From positions 1 to 28,703 of the forward strand of contig CAJVPJ010000322.1 of the NCBI GenBank assembly GCA_910592205.1: a stretch of 28,703 nt of DNA, in the 5' to 3' direction. A program made the translations under genes and the position numbers. This document shows, piece after piece, positions 1-8,911 of the stretch (position 1 is the stretch's first letter; the number at the start of each line of letters is the position of its first letter). Origin of the DNA: Paraglomus occultum. Taxonomy: Eukaryota > Glomeromycota > Glomeromycetes > Paraglomerales > Paraglomeraceae. The notes under the pieces were generated by a model. That model worked only from the letters and a program-made list of their open reading frames with translations, searched no databases and was not told the origin of the DNA.

Positions 1-1
1 T

Positions 2-881
2 GTGGACTATCGAGTAACCAGTCATGTAATAGAATTAATATGGGGTGCTGTTGGGATAGCACTATGCAAATGTGTTAAGAGTCAGGGGAGGGAAATGCAT
101 GATATATTGACAGGCAATAATCAAGTAATGAAAGTATGGTATCTCTTCTTCCGCTGGACTGGATATTTTGTGGGACACAAGATTGGAATAATAATGGTGG
201 ATTACACGATGCAAATGGCAAATCTAGCCGCACAAGTTCATGACGATGTACAACTTCAGAATTTGTTAAAAATGGTATGCTCAGTGAATATTACTAGTGA
301 AGGACACTATCTCGCATTTGACGAGGCACTTGAAGTATACGGTGTGAAGTTTGTTAAACAAAATATTTCGGGAACGAGATCGTCTATCACTGCTTCTTGC
401 GGAATGCACCGGAGATGCTGTAGCCAATCCAAGCACCCGTGCAAATAATTCACATAATATTTTGGTTCAGTCTTTGATCATGAAGTTGTCATCAGCATTT
501 GCACATTTTGAGTCCAACTATTCTAATCCCACAACACAAAATTTATTTGATGATGTACCTGAATACAATGAGAGTGAATTTCAAAACATTCTTTCATTGT
601 ATGAAGTTACGTCTCGAACGAATAATTGACGAAGACGTGTATCAAATACTGGTGCATATACGACTGCTCAACTCAAGGCAAGGAAAAACCAAAGGAATAT
701 TAATATAAGAACGGCTACCCCATTAATCACACAACGGGATACTCCATTAGCTCTGACAAACCGGGGGGAAAAGCCATACTTGCCGATTATTAGGATATAC
801 CGATGCATTGCAATTAATGAAGTGATAACGGAACTTTCATCCTGGACAAGAGATAGAATTAAATTATATTGGAGGGAATAA
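2..881 (+). pseudogene. Broken copy of a repeated-family protein, 5' end outside window
   Basis: Function unknown. The reading starts before the window. Positions 2 to about 370 read in one frame (HVIELIWGAVGIALCK, WYLFFRWTGYFVGHKIG, FDEALEVYGVKFVKQN). The same protein then continues in another frame from about 369 (ERDRLSLLLAECTGDAVANP). A TGA at 627-629 interrupts that frame, after which it is open again to TAA at 879-881 (AYTTAQLKARKNQRN, then SSWTRDRIKLYWREE). So I see at least one frameshift and one nonsense codon. The step near 370 joins two stretches that look non-adjacent, suggesting an internal deletion. The text resembles, from memory, a large family of uncharacterised proteins repeated in Glomeromycotina genomes; that link is unverified. 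An intron instead of the stop is unlikely, since the only candidate (599-634) would be 36 nt. Confidence 0.55.
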
Positions 882-2237
882 TAAATAGAGTAACAATAAT
901 CTTGTATATAAACATATTAATCTATTTGTATATACTAATACGACTCTTGTAATTATAAATAATGTTAATATTAATATTCGCGACTATTAATTATTATATC
1001 AAAGTTGTTGACATTTTACTAGTACAGTGAAATGATCGAAAGACATATTTTTAGCAAACGACATGTTCAGTCTCTATTTAGCTCATTTAATGTTTATTCT
1101 ATAATTGTCCTTATTATTCAATTTTTGCAACTAGAATAAATTTGCATCACGTTAAAATGCAAACGCCTTACGTATCAACGGTATATAAAATCGAAACTTG
1201 CCTTCGATTTCATTTGGGAAATGATTATTTAATTCTTATAATAATATAGTCAAAGGTCTCGTCCAAAGCGTACGCGACAATCAATATGCTACTACTATTA
1301 ATAACAGCGCGTTTGTACAACTTAATCTCACTCCCTACCTCTCATGTCTTTTTCCCTTGACGACCGACATTCTCAACAGTAAGTGAAAATTTTTAATTTT
1401 TTTTTTTTCAAATTAATAGAATGTTTAAATAATTAATCTACGATTTATAGTCCAAGATATATCTCAAATGCAAATTCTGTTAATTTTAAAATCTTTACAA
1501 AAAAATTTAACGTTAAACTTCTCCGACTTCAAAATCTTTAATCCTTATAAGATTTGGCCCTATAAATATGTCTCGGATTTCGCATTTCCCTCTCGCTTTT
1601 ACGTACATGTATGTCATACTTACGGAATCTTCTTCCTCATCTCTCCAAAACTGTTGTTTCTAGTAAATGATGTAGTAATAATGAAAAAAGTTGTTCACAC
1701 AACAAGGTCTATTCTTATTCAGCTAACTCTACAAACCATTAGACAATCTGTACAAAGTACCGGTCATTAGTAAATGAGAAAGATAATAGGGCGAAGTCGA
1801 TTTAAAATCCTCTTAGGCAAACAAGTCACCTTTGAGCCAATATGATAATTTGAAGTACTTGCTGTTCACTATTTAAAACTACACAGAGTTGACCCTAATC
1901 AGGCGTTTGTACGAAAGGTAGTTATTTTTGGCTCTAAGTAATGTAAACGTAAACTTGAGCAACAAGCATGCCGTTGGTACGTAACGAAAGTGCAAAAGGT
2001 ATTTAAGTTTGGTTAAGGTCAAAGTGCCACTAATTATCGAAATCTTGTCACCGATGCTACACAAGCACAAAATACAGTACATTCTATTAAACTCAGCCAA
2101 CTTTCGGAGCCAATCAAACAACAAAAGCTGCCAATATAAATTATTATGGTCATTGGAAAAAGTCACCATCACAGAGCTCTTTTTCGCTTCGACTCATTCC
2201 TTTTGCAGATTGGGATTTCAACACGTTAACTACAGAA
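882..2237. other. Intergenic, no gene recognised
   Basis: AT-rich sequence between the broken family copy and RPB9. Open frames of 60 to 100 codons occur on both strands (for example 1468-1770 and 1879-2172), but they show no family motif, no splice-supported extension and overlap one another. The last few hundred bases presumably hold the RPB9 promoter and leader; I see no clear TATA element there. Confidence 0.5.
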
Positions 2238-2911
2238 ATGGCTACTTTCAAGTTTTGTGCCGACTGGTACGCTAAGCTAAATAGTCTCCGGTAGAATGTC
2301 TCACCCTTGGTCGTTTAACTAAAAAATTCTCGGAAACGATCACTCAGTAACAATATGCTATATCCTCGCCAAGACCGAGAACGAGAGACGCTTCTCTATG
2401 CGTGTCGTAATTGCGAGTACCAAGAGGGATCGGAAAACTCTCTAGTTTATAGGAACGACATTGACCCTCCAGACAGGTACACTTCTCTTGATCTGCTGCT
2501 CTGTTGCTCTGTTGCTAACGTATTATTAACCCCCTTTCAAAAATATGATTCACAAAGTGAGCAAACGCAGATAATCAGCGATCTCGCAGCAGATCCAACT
2601 CTGCCCCGTACAGAGAAACTGTGCCCACAATGTGGACACGATGTGGCGGTGTTTTTTGAATCACATTCACGGAGGGCAGACGCGAAGATGACTTTATATT
2701 ATGTTTGCGCTGACACAACGTGTGGGTACAGATGGACCGATAGTCCAGAACACGGTATGTACAAGAAGGTCCGAGATTAGCTGGGGTTTTGTTAACCACT
2801 TGATTCATTCTCTCGCCGCTACATTTTCATAAAACGTCTTTTTTTTTTTTAAATAACACAGCCCAAAATACTCAGTCTCAGAATGACGGTGAAGATTCTC
2901 TTGACTTCTAA
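2238..2911 (+). CDS. RPB9: DNA-directed RNA polymerase II subunit RPB9 (4 exons)
   Basis: Small zinc-binding subunit of nuclear RNA polymerase II, located on the jaw/lobe. In the family it affects start-site choice, fidelity and TFIIS-stimulated cleavage. Exons are 2238-2266, 2348-2476, 2558-2754 and 2862-2911, giving 134 residues (yeast 122, human 125). The first zinc ribbon uses C7, C10, C29 and C32; the second uses C75, C78, C103 and C108. The linker motif DPTLPRTE is present. The start is fixed by a 29-nt first exon encoding MATFKFCAD, spliced through a split Cys codon to NNMLYPRQDRE. Introns are 81, 81 and 107 nt. The second has no stop and keeps frame, so a naive reading gives 27 extra residues (see findings). 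The last exon (QNTQSQNDGEDSLDF) rests on a good gtatgt donor and a T-rich acceptor. Without splicing there, the protein would end MYKKVRD at 2780. Convergent with ETFB, 149 bp apart. Confidence 0.93.
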
Positions 2912-3060
2912 GATCAAATCTATTTTCTCCTCCTTTCCGCTGTCTTCTACCCAACTGTCAGTCTCGCTCTTTATCTTCCTCACCTTTTTCCTTTACTTCC
3001 CCTTCCTTCCCCTCTCTTTTGTCTGCACACTACATCTATTCATTTAATCTAAAGTCTATA

Positions 3061-4211
3061 TTAGAGTGCTCCAACTTCCTTAAGTTTAGAAATCAACTCA
3101 TCAACGCTTTCAACTGTACCGCCTCCTTGTCGAGGTGGCGGTTCAGTCACGGAAAGCACCTCTAAACGAGGAGTTATATCTACACCGAGATCTTGAGGGG
3201 TGTATGTGACGAGAGATTTCTTTTTGGCTTTCATAATATTGGGAAGAGTGGCGAAGCGTGGTTCATTAAGTCTTTTGTTTGAATTCAAAGTGAGCGTGAA
3301 TGGGATAATGGAAAGTTTACAACAATAAATGGGAAAAGATTAATTTTCGCAAATTAGAAAGTCATAAGTAGTGAGGATATTGTAATGACGAATGATCCTT
3401 ACCGCAAATCGGCTGTGATTACGGCTGGAAGTTTACTGCTTAGTGTTTCCAAACCTCCATCAACTTCGCGGGTAACTTTTAGAGCATCATCCTCAATGTT
3501 TACGTTTGATGCGAAAGTAATCTTTTCAAAGATAATGACTTTAGCAATGGATAATCCAGTTACTCCACATCATCACGCTCAAGAGAAACGGCATCCTTCC
3601 CTTGCGTCGTCTTTTGTCTAGCACTACCTCCCTCAATACGCAGTCTAAATATGCTCCCTTCTCTCTCGCTCCTATCCTTTTTCTCTTTACCTGTGGCCAG
3701 CTCAATAATCCTGCCAGCATCTGCCCCGTCTGATTGCTATCGTCATCAATAGCCTGCTTTCCAAGAATTACCAAATTCGAGTTTTCCTTTTCAATTATTG
3801 CCTTAAATAACTTGGCTACTGCCAACGGCTGCAACGTGCTATCGTCCGCCTCTACATGTATAGCTCTATCAGCTCCCATGGCCATTGCAGTTCTTAGAAC
3901 TTCTGCACATTTTGCGGATCCACACGAGATTGCGAGAATGTCTGATACACGGGACGGAAGACGCTGTTTGATACGAACTGCTTCTTCCACGGCAATTTCA
4001 TCAAATGGGTTTAGAGAATGTTTGACATTATTGGTCTCAACCGCGGTACGAGCGGCATTTACACGGATCTTTACTGCATAGTCAATCACACGTTTGCAGC
4101 CTTTTGTTTTTGAGGTAGAAAGATGAAATAAAGGTCAAAGTTAAAAGCTCAAACTGTAGTTAATAGAGCGAGAAGCAAGCATTTACCGACGAGAATTCGT
4201 ATATTAGACAT
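3061..4211 (-). CDS. ETFB: Electron transfer flavoprotein beta subunit (4 exons)
   Basis: Mitochondrial matrix subunit that binds AMP and pairs with the FAD-carrying alpha subunit. The complex passes electrons from acyl-CoA and other dehydrogenases to ETF-ubiquinone oxidoreductase. Exons on the minus strand are 4211-4187, 4100-3691, 3521-3403 and 3271-3061, giving 254 residues against 255 in human. The 25-nt first exon encodes MSNIRILV and joins through a split Gly to [13 protein letters not shown]. Family signatures are [18 protein letters not shown], then [16 protein letters not shown] and the recognition loop [18 protein letters not shown], whose lysines are methylated in animals. Introns of 86, 169 and 131 nt all have GT-AG ends and preserve frame. 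Skipping the second splice runs the frame into a short nonsense tail. There is no obvious N-terminal extension, as is usual for ETFB. Every block of the family is present, so I regard it as intact. Confidence 0.94.
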
Positions 4212-4903
4212 CCTATATATGGAGAATGCTTAATGGGTAAATTAACGAGTTTTTATCTGGATCGGGGATAGGGCGCTCCTTTTTTTTTATGATTGATTTT
4301 TCATGTTATCAGGGTTACACGATCCAACTAGGGAAGTGGAAATTTTTATGCCAAATGTGGCAATTAGCAGGAACATTGGGAAATAGACAATGAAGAAATC
4401 GTGGAGTGTGCCCAAACTCATTATTTGTTCGACGATAAACTACATGAAGGCATAAACAAAGCCGGTCAATCGTGGAGAGTGCTGTTCATCATCGAATGCA
4501 TTCACGTATAATCAATAAGCACAAGGTTCAAGCAACTTGTGCTGACTCTTTTCAGTTGTTCTACTATATATGAAATGGATAACACGATGAAAATGTCTAC
4601 GCAACGACACTGAAGGAGAGCTTATCATTAAAGTCACTAATCGTTTGCTTTATTTAACGAACACCAGGAGAGCCACACTCCGTTCGAGAGTAGCCTATAA
4701 AGTCAATCGCTCATCGATTCGACATTAACATATTTTGATAAATCTCATTTAACGATAGTTAAATTTTATTGACAACAAGAATTAGAAGACTCGTTTTAGA
4801 CCAAGCCATTAGTCGACGAATGCATATTTACTAATTTCTAATTCCATAGTTGTTACTAAAATAAATAAGGTTTCGGACTTAGATTTCGGTAGAGCTTGCG
4901 AAC
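4212..4903. other. Intergenic upstream of ETFB with a short coding-like stretch
   Basis: No firm gene. On the plus strand 4368-4511 is open for 47 codons and looks coding (HWEIDNEEIVECAQTHYLF, then AGQSWRVLFIIE). In the same frame upstream a TAG at 4365-4367 separates it from GSGNFYAKCGN, so it may be a worn fragment of a larger gene. I do not recognise the family. The rest is AT-rich and featureless, and must include the ETFB promoter. A TATATA run lies directly before the ETFB start, which is too close to be a normal TATA box. Confidence 0.3.
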
Positions 4904-5040
4904 GATCATCATCCCGAACTACTCTATCTCAGTACTTCAGAAATCACTTGATATCAGATCGCTTCCCCTCCCCGCGAAATGATCATCATCCCGAACTACT
5001 CTATCTCAGTACTTCAGAAATCATTTGATATCAGATCGCT
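4904..5040. repeat. Direct repeat, two 60-bp units, 77-bp period
   Basis: Units at 4904-4963 and 4981-5040 are identical at 59 of 60 positions (one C/T difference, in aaatca[c/t]ttgat). Each begins gatcatcatcccgaacta and ends cagatcgct. The 17-bp spacer is C-rich. A gcgaa sequence precedes each unit, so the true period may include part of the spacer. No coding potential is seen. The near identity indicates a recent duplication. Confidence 0.9.
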
Positions 5041-6034
5041 GTCTCCCCCCCCTCTTTAGTTAGCGTCGAGTCGTTCTCAAACTATGCTCTTCGGCTCTTC
5101 GGCTCCCAGCTCTAGACTACACTCTAAGTCCTCTACCCCATTAAATTAATATCAAGTTCACTAATTATAAGAATAAGAAAGGTAATTACTAATGACAATC
5201 AAAATTCAAATCTATATATCAACGTTACTACTTCCACCCTTCTCAACGCAGTCTAATATTAGCACGACTTCTGCAGTCGTCTCAGCCGTCGATTGCTTCT
5301 CTTCCCAATCGTGTCGTTGTTAGAGACCGCTCGTAAGTTTTAGCGAACGTCGTACGTGCGCAACCCAAAGTAGCGTCCATAAAGAATTTTTCGTCGTATT
5401 TACGCTTTGGAGGAGACATTGCCATGAAACGATGTCTGCGCGATAGAGAAGCGTCCGGGCATTTATGTATGAGTAGTTAGTGATCAATAAACTGTGTCAT
5501 TAGAAGACTTGACTTGTTTGTGAGTTGTGTGAACTGTCATATGCGCGTAATATGGAGCGGCAGCAAAAATTTATAACGTTCAGTTGCGCTTTGAGATTGT
5601 TGTGAAGCGATATATGTATCATTGTCTGAGTATATGGTCGAAACCGCGTCGTTGTAGAGTGTTAACATTAATGTTCGTTGTCTGTCGCGTAATATAGGGT
5701 TGTGATAGAAGATTGTCCGTTGTTTGATGACTTGTTAGTGACGCCGTGTGTGAGAGGATTGATCGTTCTCTATTGTTTAACTTGTGGATAACGTCTCGGC
5801 GAGGGGGGAGAGTGGTGTGTATATTTATATCTGAGTCGACACCAGATGACGTCAATTGCTTTCGCACGCAATCAAGGAGTGTTGTCTAGTGTAACATTAT
5901 GGCATAATATCGCGATTGTTTCCGTAAATAAAACAATAATATTAATGTAATATTCAGGATAAAAAGTTTTTCACTGATTAATTAAACTGAGCTATGAACG
6001 ATAGTATCGATAGCAGTAATATGATATCAGCGTA
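5041..6034. other. Intergenic, no gene recognised
   Basis: The 5041-5900 part is somewhat richer in G and C than its surroundings and has strand asymmetry, with G and T prominent on the plus strand from about 5510 to 5880. It holds a tiny tandem (ctcttcgg twice near 5088) and a caataaa motif near 5482. The longest open frame (5619-5867, minus) has no recognisable motif. A retrotransposon long terminal repeat is conceivable, but I could find neither matching ends nor a primer-binding site. Confidence 0.4.
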
Positions 6035-6210
6035 AATATAACAATCACATACAGTAGAAACATTTAGAAACTTTGCTTACTATAAATTACAGGTCTGGCA
6101 AAAAATGAGTGATAATATTGATAACACAGTAATATAAACAGTCACATGCTGTAGAAACATTTAAAAGAATCGCGGGGACATGCTATTTTTGGAAATTACA
6201 GGTCGGGTAT
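6035..6210. repeat. Degenerate tandem duplication, period about 96 bp
   Basis: The first unit runs from about 6035 to 6100 and the second from about 6131 to 6210. Shared landmarks in the same order are aatataa, tcacat, gtagaaacattta and aaattacaggtc. The middles differ by small insertions and substitutions, so the duplication is old. There is no coding content. Confidence 0.6.
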
Positions 6211-6475
6211 ACGCAGTAAAAAATGTTTAGGTAAATCCGACTAAGCCACGATACTGATCTCTATTATATATCTGAAGAATACGAACGCGACCACGTGGGA
6301 TCCGGTTTGATTGGCACATCAACATACCCCTTAATCAGATAAATGCTGGACGACGCGTACAGTAACTTTTTTTTTTTAACACTTACCATGAACTTGTGGA
6401 ATCGCTATTTTGATGAGACTCCTGTTAAAAATTGGTCCACTCAGTTCAGCCTGAACGACTAACCATAGCAAGGCT
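6211..6475. other. Spacer before the split gene remnant
   Basis: AT-rich, with a T run at about 6367-6377. No open frame or recognisable motif beyond a likely promoter for the following broken gene. Confidence 0.3.
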
Positions 6476-6571
6476 ATGGACGCGTTTATTAAAAGTCTCC
6501 GTGCAATCATTAACCGAAGTTTGGATCTCTCTCAAATCTGGAAAGCTAGCGAACTTTTAGTCGGTTGTCAG

Positions 6572-6696
6572 GCAAGTACACCTGTTACGAATAATGTGAA
6601 AGAGCTATTAAAGTATATAGAGTTTATTCTTTGTTTCATTATATATATAATCAAATCTATTGGTTGTTAATATTTCTGATTAATTTGATAATATAG
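6572..6696 (+). other. Probable GC-AG intron
   Basis: The donor is CAG|gcaagt, the form almost always seen when GC replaces GT. The acceptor is ataatatag|GC. Splicing joins ELLVGCQ to ADDLCKIVDES in phase 0. Without it, the frame continues into an AT-rich hydrophobic tail ending at 6670. Confidence 0.6.
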
Positions 6697-7430
6697 GCGG
6701 ACGACCTTTGCAAGATTGTTGACGAGAGCTATCTAGAAACCCGAAAGAATGATGCTTTGAAATTCGTATGGGACTTTGCAATGTCAACCACGCAGATAGG
6801 GACTGCGTTTGAAATATTAATCGCGTACATGCAGGCTTTACAGTAAATAGAATAGGGTAAGAAGGGTTTTTCTTATAACGTATTGCTGTTATATTAGTTT
6901 TAATTATTCTATTCGTTTTGTATTTCCTATGTCTCATATCCAAGTCCTTTTTCACAGTGCGAAATCAATTGAAAGGGACGATAGCGTACCGAAAATTTTT
7001 TTGGCACCTGCTATTCGTCGTGGAATGCATCGGGAGATGCACATTTTTTGTAAGTATACTTTATAAGTGTGTGCTTAATCTTAATCTATTTTTAATTGTG
7101 TTTACAATGTATATCTGTATGTGGTGAAAAGCAACTATTTGCATCATCTGAAGAATGTAATCTAGAAAAACTGATAAAGAATTTCGCAAAATTGGAAATA
7201 ATGTTGACGTACTATGGACTGTAAAGTCGACAGATCTTGAATTTAACGTTGGTGAAGTTAGTGGACCACCGAACCAACGCGATTACCCACATTTTTTTGG
7301 TAACAAATTAAAGATTGCCATGGTGCTGAAAATCATACTCATAAGAAAATATGGCGGCGCAGGTACAAAATTAAGTTTGTTAAAATTATATGGGTTACAG
7401 ATATATAGTAAGTATTAACGAATTTGAAAA

Positions 7431-7586
7431 GGGTCCGGTTCATTTCACCGACAATCGTTTCGCCGACAATCATTTCACCGACAAATTTTCGCCAGCATTA
7501 TTTTGAAATTATTCTTTTTTGGTAGTTTTTGTCGGTGAAATGTATCTGTCGGCGAAATGATTGTCGGCGAAATGAATGCCTCCCCT
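7431..7586. mobile_element. MITE-like inverted-repeat element 1
   Basis: A non-coding inverted repeat of about 156 bp. The left arm starts gggtccggttcatttcaccg and carries three copies of TTTC(A/G)CCGACA. The right arm (about 7521-7586) is its inverted counterpart, again with three copies, and ends gcctcccct. The centre is an AT-rich loop with a T run. Flanks are aaaa on both sides, too simple to call a target duplication. The first 25 bases match the inverted last 25 bases of the element at 8229-8350 at 23 positions, so the two belong to one family. There is no transposase; it would have moved with an enzyme supplied elsewhere. Confidence 0.75.
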
Positions 7587-7680
7587 AAAAGATTATATTG
7601 TAGACGCGTACATTACATCAATAGATTCCGGTGAAAGTGCAAATCAGTTTAAGCAGGACGAAAAAAACTTATCGTATTAG

Positions 7681-8220
7681 TATAGAACAAAACCTATAAT
7701 AATAGTGAAATTTTTTGTGGAAGAGTTTTACCATTTTATTGTACCCCCCCCCCCCCCCCTACCAAAAGTATAAATAGGGTACAAGATTTTACTAGTCAAA
7801 CATATAAAATATTGAAATTTTTAAATCGCTAACTCTGCATTTTCTCGAACAAGTACCAATAAAATTTATATTATTTTAAAGCCAGATAACTGTAGTTTTA
7901 AGTGAGAGATATTAGCAACATTTAAGGTATTACTGTTGCATGTGAGAAGGAGAAGATGTGGAGAGTTAATCGTCTCTTTTTATATTAAACGTTTTGTTTG
8001 TTAATTGTCAAGACTTTACGACTTGGTTTGACGATAACTGCAAAAACTCTTACATGCAAAGTATTAATTTAAAGAATTAGCTCGCTTGTTAATCACCAAA
8101 ATCTTACGACGGAACATTGATAATTTTCAAATCGATTGTTTGGTAACTAGGATCGTATTAGAAATACGAAATTTAATAACAATAATACATTAATATTAAT
8201 AGCAACAGATGTTAATAATT
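7681..8220. other. Intergenic, no gene; contains a 16-base C run
   Basis: AT-rich, without a credible open frame. Positions 7744-7759 are 16 consecutive C residues, exceptional in this composition. Confidence 0.5.
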
Positions 8221-8228
8221 TGTTACAA

Positions 8229-8350
8229 TGGGATCCGTTTATGTCCCCGACAATTTATTTCCGGCAATTTATTTCCGACAATTTCTGCCAAAGTTATTTT
8301 AGTGCCGAAATATTTATTGGGATTAATTGTCGGGGAAATGAACCAGACCC
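8229..8350. mobile_element. MITE-like element 2 with 8-bp target duplication
   Basis: A 122-bp non-coding element. Perfect 8-bp direct repeats TGTTACAA flank it at 8221-8228 and 8351-8358. The terminal inverted repeats pair gggatccgtttatgtccccg on the left with the inverse of cggggaaatgaaccagaccc on the right, about 20 of 26 positions matching. Behind the left end are three GACAATT-type repeats (TTTCC-GACAATT). Eight-base duplications are typical of hAT-superfamily transposition, so a hAT-driven MITE is the best guess. Open frames across it on both strands (8209-8439 and 8223-8405) are by-products of the repeat and not genes. Confidence 0.75.
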
Positions 8351-8358
8351 TGTTACAA

Positions 8359-8911
8359 CAATCAAGTCTTTCTCCGCAAGGAAATAGGTTCCTACCCTTT
8401 ATCAACGATAATATGGATAAGAAAAATTTCTTTTTTTAGAACATCTATATAGCGAACAGCATTCTGAAGACGATCGGGACTGAGAATTAGTAATAATTGT
8501 CATGTTTTAACATAAATTATGTTATATATAATATTTTTGCTATATCTGTATATTACATTATTACTATAATAACAGCTATGTTTAAACGCTATCTCAGAGA
8601 TAAAGCTAAAAAAGCAATAGTCGAGGAAACCATTAAAGTGTTTTCATATAGTCTGCATCCTTGAGTTTTGTTATTTTCAACAACTCCCATTATAGCGAAC
8701 TTTGGCCTAACTTGAGACTAACTTTGATATAACAAATTCGACTATTGTAAAAGTTTTTTGTCACTGCAAAAAAGTGCTCGAACCCAGAAAGAAAAAAAAA
8801 AAGAGCCAAACACACCACTTCCATATCTTATTTAATAGTAAACAAAAGGGAGAAAAAATATAAATAAAAGTTTTTCTGTTGAGCACCCCATCAACTTACA
8901 TCTTTCAATAG
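8359..8911. other. Intergenic downstream of the LITAF gene
   Basis: No gene seen. On the minus strand the stretch just below 8912 holds AT-rich sequence with an aaataaaa-like context, suitable for 3' processing of the LITAF gene. Confidence 0.35.

Larger units (their letters stand above)
6476..7680 (+). pseudogene. Split, probably broken gene of a repeated fungal family
   Basis: Function unknown. Coding-like segments lie in order: 6476-6571 (MDAFIKSLRAI to ELLVGCQ), 6697-6842 (ADDLCKIVDESYLETRK to AYMQAL), 6958-7049 (HAKSIERDDSVPKIFLAPA) and about 7170-7407 (RKIGNNVDVLWTVKST, GEVSGPPNQRDYPHFFG, LLKLYGLQIY). A possible last exon is 7592-7680, ending TAG. The first intron (6572-6696) is GC-AG in phase 0, and the second (6843-6957) is GT-AG. 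The donor at 7050 (gtaagt) leaves phase 1, while the best acceptor before RKIG needs phase 2, so the frame breaks by one base. Exon three has T runs of 7 and 6 where a one-base slip or a sequencing error could explain this. The GEVSGPPNQRDYPHFFG part recalls, from memory, an uncharacterised family multiplied in Glomeromycotina. If the 6843 splice is not used, a 79-residue protein would end at 6846. Confidence 0.5.

Noticed and set aside
5619-5867. 82-codon minus-strand open frame
   Set aside because: No recognisable motif and located in a GT-skewed stretch where stop-free frames arise easily.
5041-5900. Possible retrotransposon long terminal repeat
   Set aside because: No paired copy in the window, no clear TG...CA ends and no primer-binding site.
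8209-8439. Overlapping open frames on both strands at 8209-8439 and 8223-8405
   Set aside because: They lie across the MITE-like element; mirror-image frames are expected from an inverted repeat.
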